NCBI RefSeq assembly: GCF_042679605.1
Contig: NZ_JBHTMU010000033.1
Location: 1 to 46,281, forward strand
Length of the DNA stretch: 46,281 nucleotides
From: Litorisediminicola beolgyonensis
GTDB taxonomy: Bacteria > Pseudomonadota > Alphaproteobacteria > Rhodobacterales > Rhodobacteraceae
Direction of reading: 5' to 3'
Part shown: positions 15,810-24,422 of the stretch, piece by piece
How the letters are laid out: every line of letters begins with the position of its first letter
Numbering within the stretch: position 1 is the first letter of the stretch
Program-made: the position numbers and the translations under genes
Notes under the pieces: generated by a model
Database searches by the model: none
Told to the model about the DNA's origin: nothing
What the model saw: the letters and a program-made list of their open reading frames with translations, nothing else

Positions 15810-15835
15810 GCGTATTTGGAAAAAGAAGAAGCCTG
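15810..15835 (+). repeat. Dispersed short repeat, copy 1
   Basis: Core GCGTATTTGGA followed by a purine-rich run ending in GCCTG. All 26 bases are identical to 43616-43641, and 21 of the first 22 match 19966-19987. It starts 30 bases after the lipoprotein stop and ends 31 bases before the hydA ATG. Confidence 0.8.
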
Positions 15836-15866
15836 AAAAGGCGAGACAGTCACAGGGAGACGCGCC

Positions 15867-17327
15867 ATGAGCAAGGTCATCAAGAACGGCACCATCGTCA
15901 CCGCCGACCGCACCTGGAAGGCGGACATCCTGATCGAGGGCGAGACCATCGCCCGGATCGGCGAGGATCTGAAGGGCGAGACCTATATCGACGCCGAGGG
16001 CGCCTATGTCATCCCCGGCGGCATCGACCCGCACACCCATCTCGAGATGCCCTTCATGGGCACCACCGCCGCCGAGACCTTCGAGACCGGCACCTGGGCG
16101 GCGGCGGTCGGCGGCACCACCATGCTCGTGGATTTCTGCCTGCCGGGCGCGGACGGGTCGATCAAGAACGCGATCAACGAGTGGCACCGCAAGTCGGCGC
16201 CGCAGATCTGCTCGGATATCGGCTACCACATGGCGGTGACCGGCTGGAACGAGACGATCTTCAACGAGATGAAGGACGCCGTCGACATGGGCGTCAACTC
16301 GTTCAAGCATTTCATGGCCTACAAGGGCGCGCTGATGATCGAGGACGACGAGATGTACGCCTCGTTCAAGCGGTGCAAGGAGCTGGGCGCGCTGCCGATG
16401 GTGCATGCCGAGAACGGCGATATCGTCGCGGATCTGCAGCAGGAGATGCTGGAGAAGGGCATCACCGGCCCCGAGGGCCACGCCTATTCGCGCCCGCCCG
16501 AGGTCGAGGGCGAGGCCGCCAATCGCGCCATCATGATCGCAGATGCCGCCGGTGTGCCGCTCTATATCGTGCATGTCTCCTGCGAGCAGGCGCATGAGGC
16601 CATCCGCCGCGCCCGCCAGAAGGGCATGCGGGTCTATGGCGAGCCGCTGGCGCAGTTCCTGACTCTCGACGAGACCGAGTATTTCAACACCGACTGGGAC
16701 CATGCCGCGCGCCGGGTGATGTCGCCGCCCTTCCGCAACAAGGAGCATCAGGACAGCCTCTGGGCCGGTCTCCAGTCGGGCTCGCTCCAGGTTGTCGCCA
16801 CCGACCATGCCGCGTTCTCGACCGAGCAGAAGCGCATGGGCATAGGCGATTTCACCAAGATCCCCAACGGCTCGAACGGGCTGGAGGAGCGGCTCGGCGT
16901 GCTCTGGACCGCCGGGGTCGAGACCGGGCGCCTGACGATGAACGAGTTCGTCGCGGTCACGTCGTCGAACGTCGCCAAGATCCTCAACATCTATCCGAAG
17001 AAAGGCGCGCTGGTCGAAGGCGCGGATGCCGATATCGTCGTCTGGGACCCGTCGATCACCAAGACCATCTCGGCCTCGAACCACCATTCCATCCTCGATT
17101 ACAACGTTTTCGAGGGCTTCGAGGTCACCGCCCAGCCGCGCTACACGCTGAGCCGCGGCGAGGTGATCTGGGCCTGGGGCCAGAACAGCCAGCCCCAGCC
17201 CGGCCGCGGCAAGTTCGTGCCGCGCCCGGCCTTCCCCTCGGCCCATGCCGCGCTGTCGAAATGGAAGGCGCTGACCGCGCCCAAGATGATCCAGCGCGAT
17301 CCCATGAACATCCCGGCGGGCATCTGA
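15867..17327 (+). CDS. hydA: Dihydropyrimidinase (hydantoinase)
   Basis: Amidohydrolase of 486 residues that opens the ring of dihydrouracil or dihydrothymine to give the N-carbamoyl-beta-amino acid. The binuclear zinc site is visible: H56 and H58 in DPHTHLE, the carboxylated Lys153 in FMAYKG, H180 in MVHAEN, a further His in YIVHVSC and the Asp in ATDHAAF. A GGGAG ribosome site precedes the ATG. It lies between the lipoprotein and two unknown small genes, all on the same strand, and works between PreTA and the M20 amidase. Confidence 0.95.
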   Translation: MSKVIKNGTIVTADRTWKADILIEGETIARIGEDLKGETYIDAEGAYVIPGGIDPHTHLEMPFMGTTAAETFETGTWAAAVGGTTMLVDFCLPGADGSIKNAINEWHRKSAPQICSDIGYHMAVTGWNETIFNEMKDAVDMGVNSFKHFMAYKGALMIEDDEMYASFKRCKELGALPMVHAENGDIVADLQQEMLEKGITGPEGHAYSRPPEVEGEAANRAIMIADAAGVPLYIVHVSCEQAHEAIRRARQKGMRVYGEPLAQFLTLDETEYFNTDWDHAARRVMSPPFRNKEHQDSLWAGLQSGSLQVVATDHAAFSTEQKRMGIGDFTKIPNGSNGLEERLGVLWTAGVETGRLTMNEFVAVTSSNVAKILNIYPKKGALVEGADADIVVWDPSITKTISASNHHSILDYNVFEGFEVTAQPRYTLSRGEVIWAWGQNSQPQPGRGKFVPRPAFPSAHAALSKWKALTAPKMIQRDPMNIPAGI

Positions 17328-17653
17328 TGCGCTGGCTCGCCGCGCTCGCGATGCTGGCCGAGCCCGCCGTCGCGCAGGGCTCGGGCGCCTACGGCACGCC
17401 CGAGGGCTGCGCGCGGCTCGCGGGCGACGAGAGCGCGGTCGAGCGGCAGGTGGCGATCCTTCCGGGGCATCTGAGCCTCCGGGGCGAGACCTGCATGATC
17501 ACCGCCGTCCAGACCGGCACGCTGATGGCGACCTGTCCCGGACCCGCCGAGACCCGCAAGCGCGTCTTCGGCATCGGGCCCTCGGCGGACGGTCTCGGGA
17601 TCGTGCTCACCGCCGAGGACGGCGCCCAGGAGATCCTGGACCCGTGCGGCTGA
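17327..17653 (+). CDS. Small secreted protein of unknown function
   Basis: Protein of 108 residues. MRWLAALAMLAEPAVAQG looks like a short signal peptide with cleavage after AVA, so the product is probably periplasmic. The mature part holds four cysteines (EGCAR, ETCMI, ATCPG and PCG at the end), enough for two disulfides. The start is fixed by a TGATG overlap with the hydA stop, implying coupled translation. I do not recognise the family. A role in substrate binding or in protecting the uptake system is only a guess from context. Confidence 0.72.
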   Translation: MRWLAALAMLAEPAVAQGSGAYGTPEGCARLAGDESAVERQVAILPGHLSLRGETCMITAVQTGTLMATCPGPAETRKRVFGIGPSADGLGIVLTAEDGAQEILDPCG

Positions 17654-18147
17654 TGAAGACTCTCAACACAAGCGCCAAGCTGTCCGCCGTGCGAAACCGT
17701 GCGACCATGAAACTGGCAAACCGCCATCCATACCGATTTGGCTGCGGCATAGTCGTTCGTGTCGGGTTGTTGCTTGGGGTGGCTGAGTTGATCGCCTCTT
17801 TGCATTCCGCGGACCCTGAAAGCGCCTTTTCAGGGACCCTTTTTCAGGGGCTTGCGAATGCCTTCTGGACTACGCAGTTTACGCTTCTCCTGCCTTTTAC
17901 CTTGGTGGTGATCTGGATCGCGCTGACTTCGATCGCCGCGAACGTTTTCGGTTTTCGGATGAAGAGCGGCTTTTTCTGGCTGATCGTCGGCGGCGTGGCG
18001 TTCTCGCTTGCGACAACCGGAATAGGCTGGACTGTATTCCACCGCGCTCTTGAAACCGACCTCTCCTTTCCGCTGATGGCCACTATCTCGGGCCTCTCGA
18101 TCGTGATGGCGCTCTTCATGACCCGCGACCAGTTGGAGTTTCCATGA
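17653..18147 (+). CDS. Four-helix membrane protein of unknown function, atypical composition
   Basis: Protein of 164 residues with about four hydrophobic segments (from residues near 30, 65, 100 and 130). The start at 17653 overlaps the preceding stop as TGATG, and its own stop overlaps the ABC ATPase start as ATGA, so it sits firmly inside the operon. An in-frame ATG at 17707 is an alternative. The coding sequence is visibly poorer in G+C than both neighbours and contains a hairpin followed by five T near 17814-17845. No family recognised. It may be an extra membrane part of the importer or a later insertion. Confidence 0.6.
   Translation: MKTLNTSAKLSAVRNRATMKLANRHPYRFGCGIVVRVGLLLGVAELIASLHSADPESAFSGTLFQGLANAFWTTQFTLLLPFTLVVIWIALTSIAANVFGFRMKSGFFWLIVGGVAFSLATTGIGWTVFHRALETDLSFPLMATISGLSIVMALFMTRDQLEFP
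17814..17845 (+). promoter_or_regulatory. Hairpin inside the membrane-protein gene, possible attenuator
   Basis: CCCTGAAA (17814-17821) and TTTCAGGG (17828-17835) form an eight-pair stem with a six-base loop. ACCCTTTTT follows. This resembles a weak intrinsic terminator within a coding region and could reduce transcription into the ABC importer genes. It could also be chance. Confidence 0.3.
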
Positions 18148-18917
18148 CCGTTATTCAGGCAAGAGACCTCAATCTCACCTTCGAGACCAATGACGGCCCG
18201 GTCCACGCGCTCAAGGGCGTGGATCTCGAGATCGACAAGGGCGAGTTCGTGTCCTTCATCGGACCCTCGGGCTGCGGCAAGACCACCTTCCTGCGCTGCG
18301 TCGCGGGGCTCGAGACGCCGAGCTCGGGCACGCTCACCGTTAATGGCATGAGCCCCGACGAGGCGCGGCGCGCGCGTGCCTATGGCTATGTCTTCCAGGC
18401 GGCGGGGCTTTATCCCTGGCGCACCATCGGCGGCAATATCCGGCTGCCGCTCGAGATCATGGGCTTTTCCAAGGAGGAAAAGGCCCGTCGCGTGAAGGAG
18501 ACGCTGAAGCTCGTCGATCTCGACGGGTTCGAGAAAAAATACCCCTGGCAGCTCTCGGGCGGCATGCAGCAGCGCGCCTCGATCGCGCGGGCGCTCAGTT
18601 TCGACGCCGACATCCTGTTGATGGACGAGCCCTTCGGCGCGCTGGACGAGATCGTCCGCGACCGCCTGAACGAAGAGCTTCTGCGGCTTTGGGCGCGGAC
18701 CGAGAAGACCATGCTCTTCGTGACGCATTCGATCCCCGAGGCGGTCTATCTCTCGACCAAGATCGTGGTGATGAGCCCGCGTCCGGGGCGGATCTCGGAT
18801 GTGATCGACAGCCCGCTGCCGCGCGAGCGCCCGCTCGACATCCGCGACAGCCGCGAGTTCATCGAGATCGCGCACCGCGTCCGCGAAGGTCTGCGCGAGG
18901 GGATGGAGGCCGCATGA
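18144..18917 (+). CDS. ABC importer ATP-binding protein, nitrate/taurine (SsuB/TauB) type
   Basis: ATPase subunit of 257 residues for the importer encoded next to it. Walker A is GPSGCGKTT (40-48), the Q-loop is YVFQAAGLYPW (82-92), the signature LSGGMQQR is at 137-144, Walker B LLMDEP at 158-163, and the H-loop is FVTHS. The ATG overlaps the stop before it by four bases, and its own stop overlaps the first permease by four. Co-location with preTA, hydA and the amidase makes pyrimidine or a related ring compound the likely cargo. Confidence 0.93.
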   Translation: MTVIQARDLNLTFETNDGPVHALKGVDLEIDKGEFVSFIGPSGCGKTTFLRCVAGLETPSSGTLTVNGMSPDEARRARAYGYVFQAAGLYPWRTIGGNIRLPLEIMGFSKEEKARRVKETLKLVDLDGFEKKYPWQLSGGMQQRASIARALSFDADILLMDEPFGALDEIVRDRLNEELLRLWARTEKTMLFVTHSIPEAVYLSTKIVVMSPRPGRISDVIDSPLPRERPLDIRDSREFIEIAHRVREGLREGMEAA

Positions 18918-19918
18918 GCGACACCACCGCGCCTCTCTCCGCGCCGCAGGCGGGCGTCGGCCGCTCGGGCCGCGTGGCGCTCTGGGCGCGCGGCATGGGC
19001 CACCATATCGGGCCGGTCCTGGCGGTGGTCGCGGCGCTGGTGGTGCTCTGGTATCTCGCCTGCATCCCGATGAACGCGGCGCAATCGTTGCTTCTGGCCG
19101 AGCGGGCCGGGCAGGCGGTCTCGCCCGAAGAACCGGCCGCACGGCGCGCCATGGGCGGCCTGGCGCTGAGCCTCCAGAACCCCGGCGCGGCACTTGCCAG
19201 CGCCTATATGCAGGAGCGTCCGCGCCTGCCCGCGCCGCACCAGGTCGCCATCGAGCTCTGGGACACGACGGTCGAGAAGAAGATCACCTCGAAGCGCAGC
19301 CTTGTCTGGCACGCCTGGGTCACGCTCTCGGCGACGCTCGCGGGCTTCGCCATCGGCACCGGGCTCGGCATCCTCCTGGCCGTGGGCATCGTGCACAGCC
19401 GGGTCATGGATATGAGCGTCATGCCCTGGGCGATCGTCAGCCAGACCGTGCCGATCATCGCCATCGCGCCGATGATCATCGTGGTGCTCTACTCGCTGGG
19501 CCTGCAGGGGCTGGTCCCGAAGGCGATCATCTCGGCCTATCTCTCGTTCTTCCCGGTCGTGGTCGGCATGGTGAAGGGCCTGCGCGCGCCCGACGCGATG
19601 CAGCTCGATCTCCTGCGGACCTACGGCGCGAGCCGGTCGCAGACCTTCTGGAAGCTGCGCCTCCCGGCCTCGATGCCCTATCTCTTCGCCTCGCTGAAGA
19701 TCGGCGTCGCCGCCTCGCTCATCGGCGCCATCGTGGGCGAGCTGCCCACCGGCGCGGTCTCGGGGCTCGGCGCGCGGCTCCTGGCAGGGAGCTATTATGG
19801 CCAGACCATCCAGATCTGGGCGGCGCTCTTCGGCGCGGCGATCCTCGCGGCGCTGCTGGTCGGCCTGATCGGGCTGATCGAGCGGGTGACACTGGCGCGC
19901 ATGGGGCTTCGGTCATGA
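18914..19918 (+). CDS. ABC importer permease 1
   Basis: Inner-membrane permease of 334 residues. After a cytoplasmic start, the first helix is near 33-52. A poorly hydrophobic insert, probably periplasmic, follows to about 130, then a standard five-helix BPD-type core. The coupling motif that contacts the ATPase is LLRTYGASRSQTFWKLRLPA. It is paralogous to the second permease, which has LMRTYGASYWQTLFKLRLPA at the same place, so the importer is a heterodimer. ATGA overlap with the ATPase gene fixes the start. The insert makes it longer than permease 2. Confidence 0.92.
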   Translation: MSDTTAPLSAPQAGVGRSGRVALWARGMGHHIGPVLAVVAALVVLWYLACIPMNAAQSLLLAERAGQAVSPEEPAARRAMGGLALSLQNPGAALASAYMQERPRLPAPHQVAIELWDTTVEKKITSKRSLVWHAWVTLSATLAGFAIGTGLGILLAVGIVHSRVMDMSVMPWAIVSQTVPIIAIAPMIIVVLYSLGLQGLVPKAIISAYLSFFPVVVGMVKGLRAPDAMQLDLLRTYGASRSQTFWKLRLPASMPYLFASLKIGVAASLIGAIVGELPTGAVSGLGARLLAGSYYGQTIQIWAALFGAAILAALLVGLIGLIERVTLARMGLRS

Positions 19919-19965
19919 GCGCGCGCGCCCGCCAGAGCCCGCGCGTCGTGGCGGACCGCAGAGGT

Positions 19966-19987
19966 GCGTATTTGGAGAAAGAAGAAG
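19966..19987 (+). repeat. Dispersed short repeat, copy 2, at the permease junction
   Basis: GCGTATTTGGA followed by GAAAGAAGAAG. It differs from copies 1 and 3 by one base in 22. It lies 48 bases after the permease 1 stop and its purine end lies 10 bases before the GTG of permease 2, so it may supply part of that ribosome site. Confidence 0.75.
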
Positions 19988-19997
19988 GGACGATCCC

Positions 19998-20849
19998 GTG
20001 CTTCTGGTGATCTTCGCGCTTCTCCTCTGGGCCGGAGCCTTCTGGCTGAACGTGTCGCTGGCCTCGGGGCCGTCGGCGTCGCGCGCCCCGGTCAAGGCGC
20101 TGGTGCCGGCGATCTTCGGCCTGACCATCCTCGCCGTCTGGGAGCTGGTCGTGCGCGGGCTCGAGGTGCCCTCGGTGATCCTGCCCGCGCCCTCGGAGAT
20201 CGCGGCGCGCTTCGCGACCTCGCTGCCGGTGCTCTGGTCGGATCTCGTGCAGACCTTCGTGAAGGGCGCGCTCTCGGGCTACGTCATCGGTTGCGTCGCG
20301 GCCTTCGCGGTGGCGCTTCTCGCCGATCGCTACGCGTTCCTGAAGCGCGGGCTCCTGCCCGTCGGCAATTTCATGGCGGCGCTTCCCATCGTCGGCACCG
20401 CGCCGATCCTGGTGATGTGGTACGGGTTCGACTGGCAGTCCAAGGCCGCGGTGGTCGTGGTCATGGTCTTCTTCCCGGTTCTGGTGAACACCGTTGCGGG
20501 CCTCGCCGACACCAGCGCGATGCAGCGCGACCTGATGCGCACCTATGGCGCGAGCTACTGGCAGACGCTCTTCAAGCTGCGCCTGCCGGCCGCGCTGCCC
20601 TTCCTCTTCAACGGCCTCAAGATCGCGACGACGCTGGCGCTCATCGGCGCCATCGTGGCCGAGTTCTTCGGCTCCCCGACCCTCGGCATGGGGTTCCGGA
20701 TCTCGACCAGCGTCGGGCAGCTGGCGCTCGACATGGTCTGGGCCGAGATCGTCATGGCCGCGCTTGCGGGCTCGGCCTTCTACGGGATCATCGCGGCCCT
20801 CGAGGCGCGGCTCACTTTCTGGCATCCGGCGCAGCGAAAGCGTCGGTAA
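19998..20849 (+). CDS. ABC importer permease 2
   Basis: Inner-membrane permease of 283 residues with about six to seven helices and the EAA-type coupling motif LMRTYGASYWQTLFKLRLPA near residue 177. The proposed start is GTG at 19998, with AAGGGA upstream; an N-terminal helix follows at once, as expected. Unlike the neighbouring junctions, which overlap by four bases, there is an 80-base gap here that contains a dispersed repeat. A short ORF (19915-20010) begins at the permease 1 stop and runs over this start. Confidence 0.9.
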   Translation: MLLVIFALLLWAGAFWLNVSLASGPSASRAPVKALVPAIFGLTILAVWELVVRGLEVPSVILPAPSEIAARFATSLPVLWSDLVQTFVKGALSGYVIGCVAAFAVALLADRYAFLKRGLLPVGNFMAALPIVGTAPILVMWYGFDWQSKAAVVVVMVFFPVLVNTVAGLADTSAMQRDLMRTYGASYWQTLFKLRLPAALPFLFNGLKIATTLALIGAIVAEFFGSPTLGMGFRISTSVGQLALDMVWAEIVMAALAGSAFYGIIAALEARLTFWHPAQRKRR

Positions 20850-20877
20850 TCAAAGACAAAACCAACGGGAGTACGAC

Positions 20878-21861
20878 ATGAAGACCAGGATCATCGCGGC
20901 CCTTGCCGCCACGCTCGGAGCCGGGGCCGCCCAGGCCGCCGACGAGGTGACGCTGCAGCTCAAATGGGTCACCCAGTCCCAGTTCGCGGGCTATTACGTG
21001 GCCGAGGAGAAGGGCTTCTACGACGAGGAGGACCTCGACGTCACCATCCTGCCCGGCGGCCCCGACATCGCGCCCCCGCAGGTGCTGGCCGGTGGCGGCG
21101 CCGACGTCATGGTCGACTGGATGCCCTCGGCGCTCTCGGCGCGCGAGAAAGGCCTGCCGCTCGTCAATATCGCCCAGCCCTTCAAGACCTCGGGTCTCAT
21201 GCTGACCTGCTGGAAGGACACCGGCATCACCGGCCCCGAGGACTTCAAGGGCCGCACCATCGGCGTCTGGTTCTTCGGCAACGAATACCCGTTCCTGAGC
21301 TGGATGAGCCAGGCGGGCATCCCGACCGAGGGCGGCGAAGAGGGCATCACCGTCCTCAAGCAGGGCTTCAACGTCGACCCGCTCCTGCAGCGGCAGGCCG
21401 ATTGCATCTCGACCATGACCTATAACGAGTTCGGCCAGGTGCTGGACGCGGGCGTCAGCGAGGACGAGCTCGTCACCTTCAAATACGAGGATCAGGGCGT
21501 CGCCACGCTCGAGGACGGCCTCTACGTGCTCGAAGAGAACCTGGGCGACCCGGCCTTCGTCGACAAGATGGTCCGCTTCGTGCGCGCCTCGATGAAGGGC
21601 TGGAAATACGCCGAGGAGAACCCCGAGGAAGCCGCCGGGATCGTGCTCGACAACGACGCGACCGGGGCCCAGACCGAGGCGCACCAGGTCCGCATGATGG
21701 GCGAGATCGCCAAGCTGACCCTGGGCTCCGACGGGTCGCTCGACGAGGCCGATTACCAGCGCACGGTCGACACGCTTCTGGCGGGCGGCTCGGACCCGGT
21801 GATCACCAAGGAGCCCGAGGGCGCCTTCACCACCGAGATCACCGATCAGGCGCTGAACTGA
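20878..21861 (+). CDS. Periplasmic substrate-binding protein, NMT1/THI5-like
   Basis: Binding protein of 327 residues. MKTRIIAALAATLGAGAAQA is a signal peptide with cleavage before ADEV. The mature part begins VTLQLKWVTQSQFAGYYVA, typical of NMT1/THI5-like binding proteins, which in other systems bind pyrimidine precursors of thiamine, riboflavin or related heterocycles. It is the last gene of the operon and a terminator follows. With the two permeases and the ATPase it forms a complete importer. The cargo is inferred from the family and from the pyrimidine enzymes encoded upstream. Confidence 0.92.
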   Translation: MKTRIIAALAATLGAGAAQAADEVTLQLKWVTQSQFAGYYVAEEKGFYDEEDLDVTILPGGPDIAPPQVLAGGGADVMVDWMPSALSAREKGLPLVNIAQPFKTSGLMLTCWKDTGITGPEDFKGRTIGVWFFGNEYPFLSWMSQAGIPTEGGEEGITVLKQGFNVDPLLQRQADCISTMTYNEFGQVLDAGVSEDELVTFKYEDQGVATLEDGLYVLEENLGDPAFVDKMVRFVRASMKGWKYAEENPEEAAGIVLDNDATGAQTEAHQVRMMGEIAKLTLGSDGSLDEADYQRTVDTLLAGGSDPVITKEPEGAFTTEITDQALN

Positions 21862-21893
21862 TCCGCGAAGGCCGCCACGGCTGACGAAAAAGA

Positions 21894-21923
21894 GACCGCC
21901 GCGACACCCTCGCGGCGGTCTTT
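21894..21923 (+). terminator. Intrinsic terminator of the pyrimidine uptake operon
   Basis: GACCGCCGCG and CGCGGCGGTC form a ten-pair stem with a seven-base loop, followed by TTTCCC. It starts 33 bases after the stop of the binding-protein gene. Confidence 0.82.
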
Positions 21924-21983
21924 CCCTGTGAAAGCCCGGGCCGCCGCTTTCCTCGGGGAGGCGCGGGCGCTACCTCGGGCGTC

Positions 21984-22856
21984 ATGGACACGCAGCGCCT
22001 CGCCAATCTCATCATCGTGGTCTCGGGCATCCTCTGGGGCATTTACTGGATCCCGGTCCGCGCGCTCGAGGGCCTTGGCCTGACCGGGGCCTGGGGCACG
22101 CTCGCCGTGGTCGCGGCGGCGGTTCTGGTCCTGGCCCCCGTCGCGCTCCGGGTGCCGCGCCGTGCGCCCCTGGGGCTCGCCCATGCCAGCTTCGCGCTCG
22201 GCGGGCTGGCATTCGTCCTCTATTCCGTCGGGCTGGTGCAGGGGCGGGTCGCGGTGATCGTGCTTCTCTTCTTCCTGACGCCGGTCTGGAGCACGCTGAT
22301 CGCGCGCCTGGTCCTCGGGCGGCGCACCAGCGCCCACCGGCTTGCCGCCGTGGGCGTCGGGATTGCGGGTCTTGCGCTGATGCTTGGCGATGGCGGCTGG
22401 CCGGTGCCGCGGGCGGCGGGCGAGTGGATGGCGCTGGCCTCGGGCGTTCTCTGGGCGGTCGCCACCACCGGGATCAGCGAAACCCCCGAGATCGACCCGC
22501 GCCATGGCGCGCTCACCTTCGCGAGCGGTGCTCTGGTCGCCGCGCTGATCGCGGCGCCGCTCCTGTCGCCCTTTCCCACGGACCCCGTGCCGCTTCTGCC
22601 CGCGACGCTCTGGGCGCTCGGGACCGGCGCGCTCTTCTGGGGGCTGGCGATGACCGCGCTCACCTGGGCGGTGCGGCGGGTCGAGCCCGCGCGGGTCGGC
22701 ATCCTCCTGCAATCCGAGGTGCTGGTCGGCGCCGCCAGCGCCGCGCTCTTCGCGGGCGAGACGCTGAGCTTCCTCGAGATCGTCGGCGGCACGCTGGTCG
22801 TCTCGGCGGGACTTCTCGAGACCGTTCCCCTGCCGCGCCGCCGCGCCCGAAGCTGA
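21984..22856 (+). CDS. EamA-family (DMT) membrane exporter
   Basis: Membrane protein of 290 residues with ten hydrophobic helices in two repeated EamA halves (first about 1-135, second about 140-285). Each half ends in the typical pattern (FFLTPVWSTLIARLVLGRR; ILLQSEVLVGAASAALFAGE). Members export amino acids and other metabolites; the substrate here is unknown. The ATG at 21984 has no clear ribosome site, and CTACCT lies about eight bases upstream, so a leaderless mRNA is possible. It stands alone between the pyrimidine operon and an MFS gene. Confidence 0.88.
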   Translation: MDTQRLANLIIVVSGILWGIYWIPVRALEGLGLTGAWGTLAVVAAAVLVLAPVALRVPRRAPLGLAHASFALGGLAFVLYSVGLVQGRVAVIVLLFFLTPVWSTLIARLVLGRRTSAHRLAAVGVGIAGLALMLGDGGWPVPRAAGEWMALASGVLWAVATTGISETPEIDPRHGALTFASGALVAALIAAPLLSPFPTDPVPLLPATLWALGTGALFWGLAMTALTWAVRRVEPARVGILLQSEVLVGAASAALFAGETLSFLEIVGGTLVVSAGLLETVPLPRRRARS

Positions 22857-22957
22857 GGCGAGAGACACCGGCGCTCAGGCGGGCAGGGGGCGGAGCGCCG
22901 GGCGTCCCCAAGACGACCTCGAAAGCCCCGGACGTCACGCTCCAGCCATGTGAAAAC

Positions 22958-22974
22958 CGCATAGCGCCTATGCG
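22958..22974. promoter_or_regulatory. Perfect inverted repeat upstream of the MFS exporter gene
   Basis: CGCATAG-CGC-CTATGCG is a perfect seven-base inverted repeat with a three-base centre. It sits 155 bases before the MFS start in a 272-base gap without genes, and could be an operator. Nearby, two related strings around ATGTGCG (22980 and 23029) form a loose direct repeat. No regulator gene is adjacent. Confidence 0.35.
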
Positions 22975-23128
22975 CCCGAATGTGCGGAAAGTCGCAGTTG
23001 CAGGCCTGTTCCACGACAAACTGTGCGTTATGTGCGAATGGAAACGATGGGCTGGCCCCGACATGCCGGTCCGTTCCCTGACCGAATGACCGCGATGACG
23101 CGTCCCTGGCGCGTCCGGAGCCCTCCTG

Positions 23129-24385
23129 ATGACCGTAACCGCAGATCCAGACGCCGCCATGCCCTCCCGTGTTGCCAAGGCCCAGCCCTACTGGGAATTC
23201 GTCGCCATGGTCGCCTTTCTCATGGCGCTCAACGCCGCGGCGATCGACGTGTATATCCCCGCCCTGTCCGAGATCGGCTCCGCGCTTGCGGTCCCCGACG
23301 AGAACGCGGTGCAGCTTGTCATCGGCAGCTACGTGATCGGCTTCGGCGGCGCGCAGGTGATCTACGGCCCGCTCTCGGACCGCTTCGGGCGACGGCCGGT
23401 GCTCTTCGCGGGCCTCGGCATCTACACCCTTGCCGCCATCGCCGCGATCTTCGCCCCGAGCTTCGGAGCGCTCCTCGCGCTGCGCTTCATCCAGGGCGTC
23501 GGTGCCGCCGCGACCCGTGTGATCGCGCTCTCCGTGGTCCGCGACCGGTTCAAGGGCGAACGCATGGCCAGCGTCATGTCGCTCGTGATGATGGTCTTCA
23601 TGGCGATGCCGGTCTTCGCGCCGAATATCGGCTCGCTCGTCCTGCTCTTCGGCAACTGGCGCGAGGTCGCCATCGTCATGGCGCTCTTCGGCGTCGCCGC
23701 CTTCGTCTGGACCTGGACGCGCCTGCCGGAAACGCTCGCACCCGAGAACCGCCGCGAGCTCGACGGCCATCACGTGCTCGAAAGCTTCCGCATCATCTTC
23801 ACCAACCGCCGCGCCTTCGGCTACACGCTGGCGACCGGCGCGTTCTTCGGCGTGCTCTTCTCCTTCGTGAGCCAGGCCGAGCAGGTCTACACCCAGGTCT
23901 ACGATATCGGCCCGGCCTTCACCCTCTACTTCGCGCTCGTCGCCACCTTCATGGCCGCCTCGAGCTTTGCCAATTCGCGCCTCGTCTCGCTCTTCGGCAC
24001 CCGCCGCCTGAGCCACGGCGCGCTCACGGGCTTCGCCCTGATCGGCCTCCTGCATGCGGGACTCGCGTGGTGGATGGGCGGCGCGACGCCGTTCTGGCTG
24101 TTCCTGGCGCTCCTGATCCCGCAATTCTGCTTCTTCGGCTTCATCCCCGCGAACTTCAACTCGCTGGCGATGGAGGAGCTCGGCCATGTCGCGGGCACCG
24201 CCTCGGCGGTTCTGGGCACCGTCCAGACGCTTGGCGGAGGCCTGATCGGCGCCGCGCTCGGATACCTCTACAACGGCACCACCGTGCCGCTCTTCGCGGG
24301 CTTCGCGGGGCTCGGCCTCCTGTCGCTCACGCTGGCGGCATATGCCGAGGGCTGGGGACTCTACCAGCGCCGCCGCGACGGCTGA
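23129..24385 (+). CDS. MFS multidrug exporter, Bcr/CflA family
   Basis: Twelve-helix major facilitator of 418 residues. DVYIPALSEIGSAL in helix 1, YGPLSDRFGRRPVL as the motif A loop, and GVGAAATRVIALSVVRDRF are characteristic of the Bcr/CflA drug-proton antiporters (bicyclomycin, chloramphenicol, florfenicol type). Length is normal. GGAG lies about 10 bases before the ATG. It is followed closely by the zinc deacylase gene, but a -10-like GATAGT before that gene suggests separate transcription. Confidence 0.9.
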   Translation: MTVTADPDAAMPSRVAKAQPYWEFVAMVAFLMALNAAAIDVYIPALSEIGSALAVPDENAVQLVIGSYVIGFGGAQVIYGPLSDRFGRRPVLFAGLGIYTLAAIAAIFAPSFGALLALRFIQGVGAAATRVIALSVVRDRFKGERMASVMSLVMMVFMAMPVFAPNIGSLVLLFGNWREVAIVMALFGVAAFVWTWTRLPETLAPENRRELDGHHVLESFRIIFTNRRAFGYTLATGAFFGVLFSFVSQAEQVYTQVYDIGPAFTLYFALVATFMAASSFANSRLVSLFGTRRLSHGALTGFALIGLLHAGLAWWMGGATPFWLFLALLIPQFCFFGFIPANFNSLAMEELGHVAGTASAVLGTVQTLGGGLIGAALGYLYNGTTVPLFAGFAGLGLLSLTLAAYAEGWGLYQRRRDG

Positions 24386-24422
24386 GCCTTGCACCCGGCG
24401 CCGTCCCGGCGATAGTGGCGCC

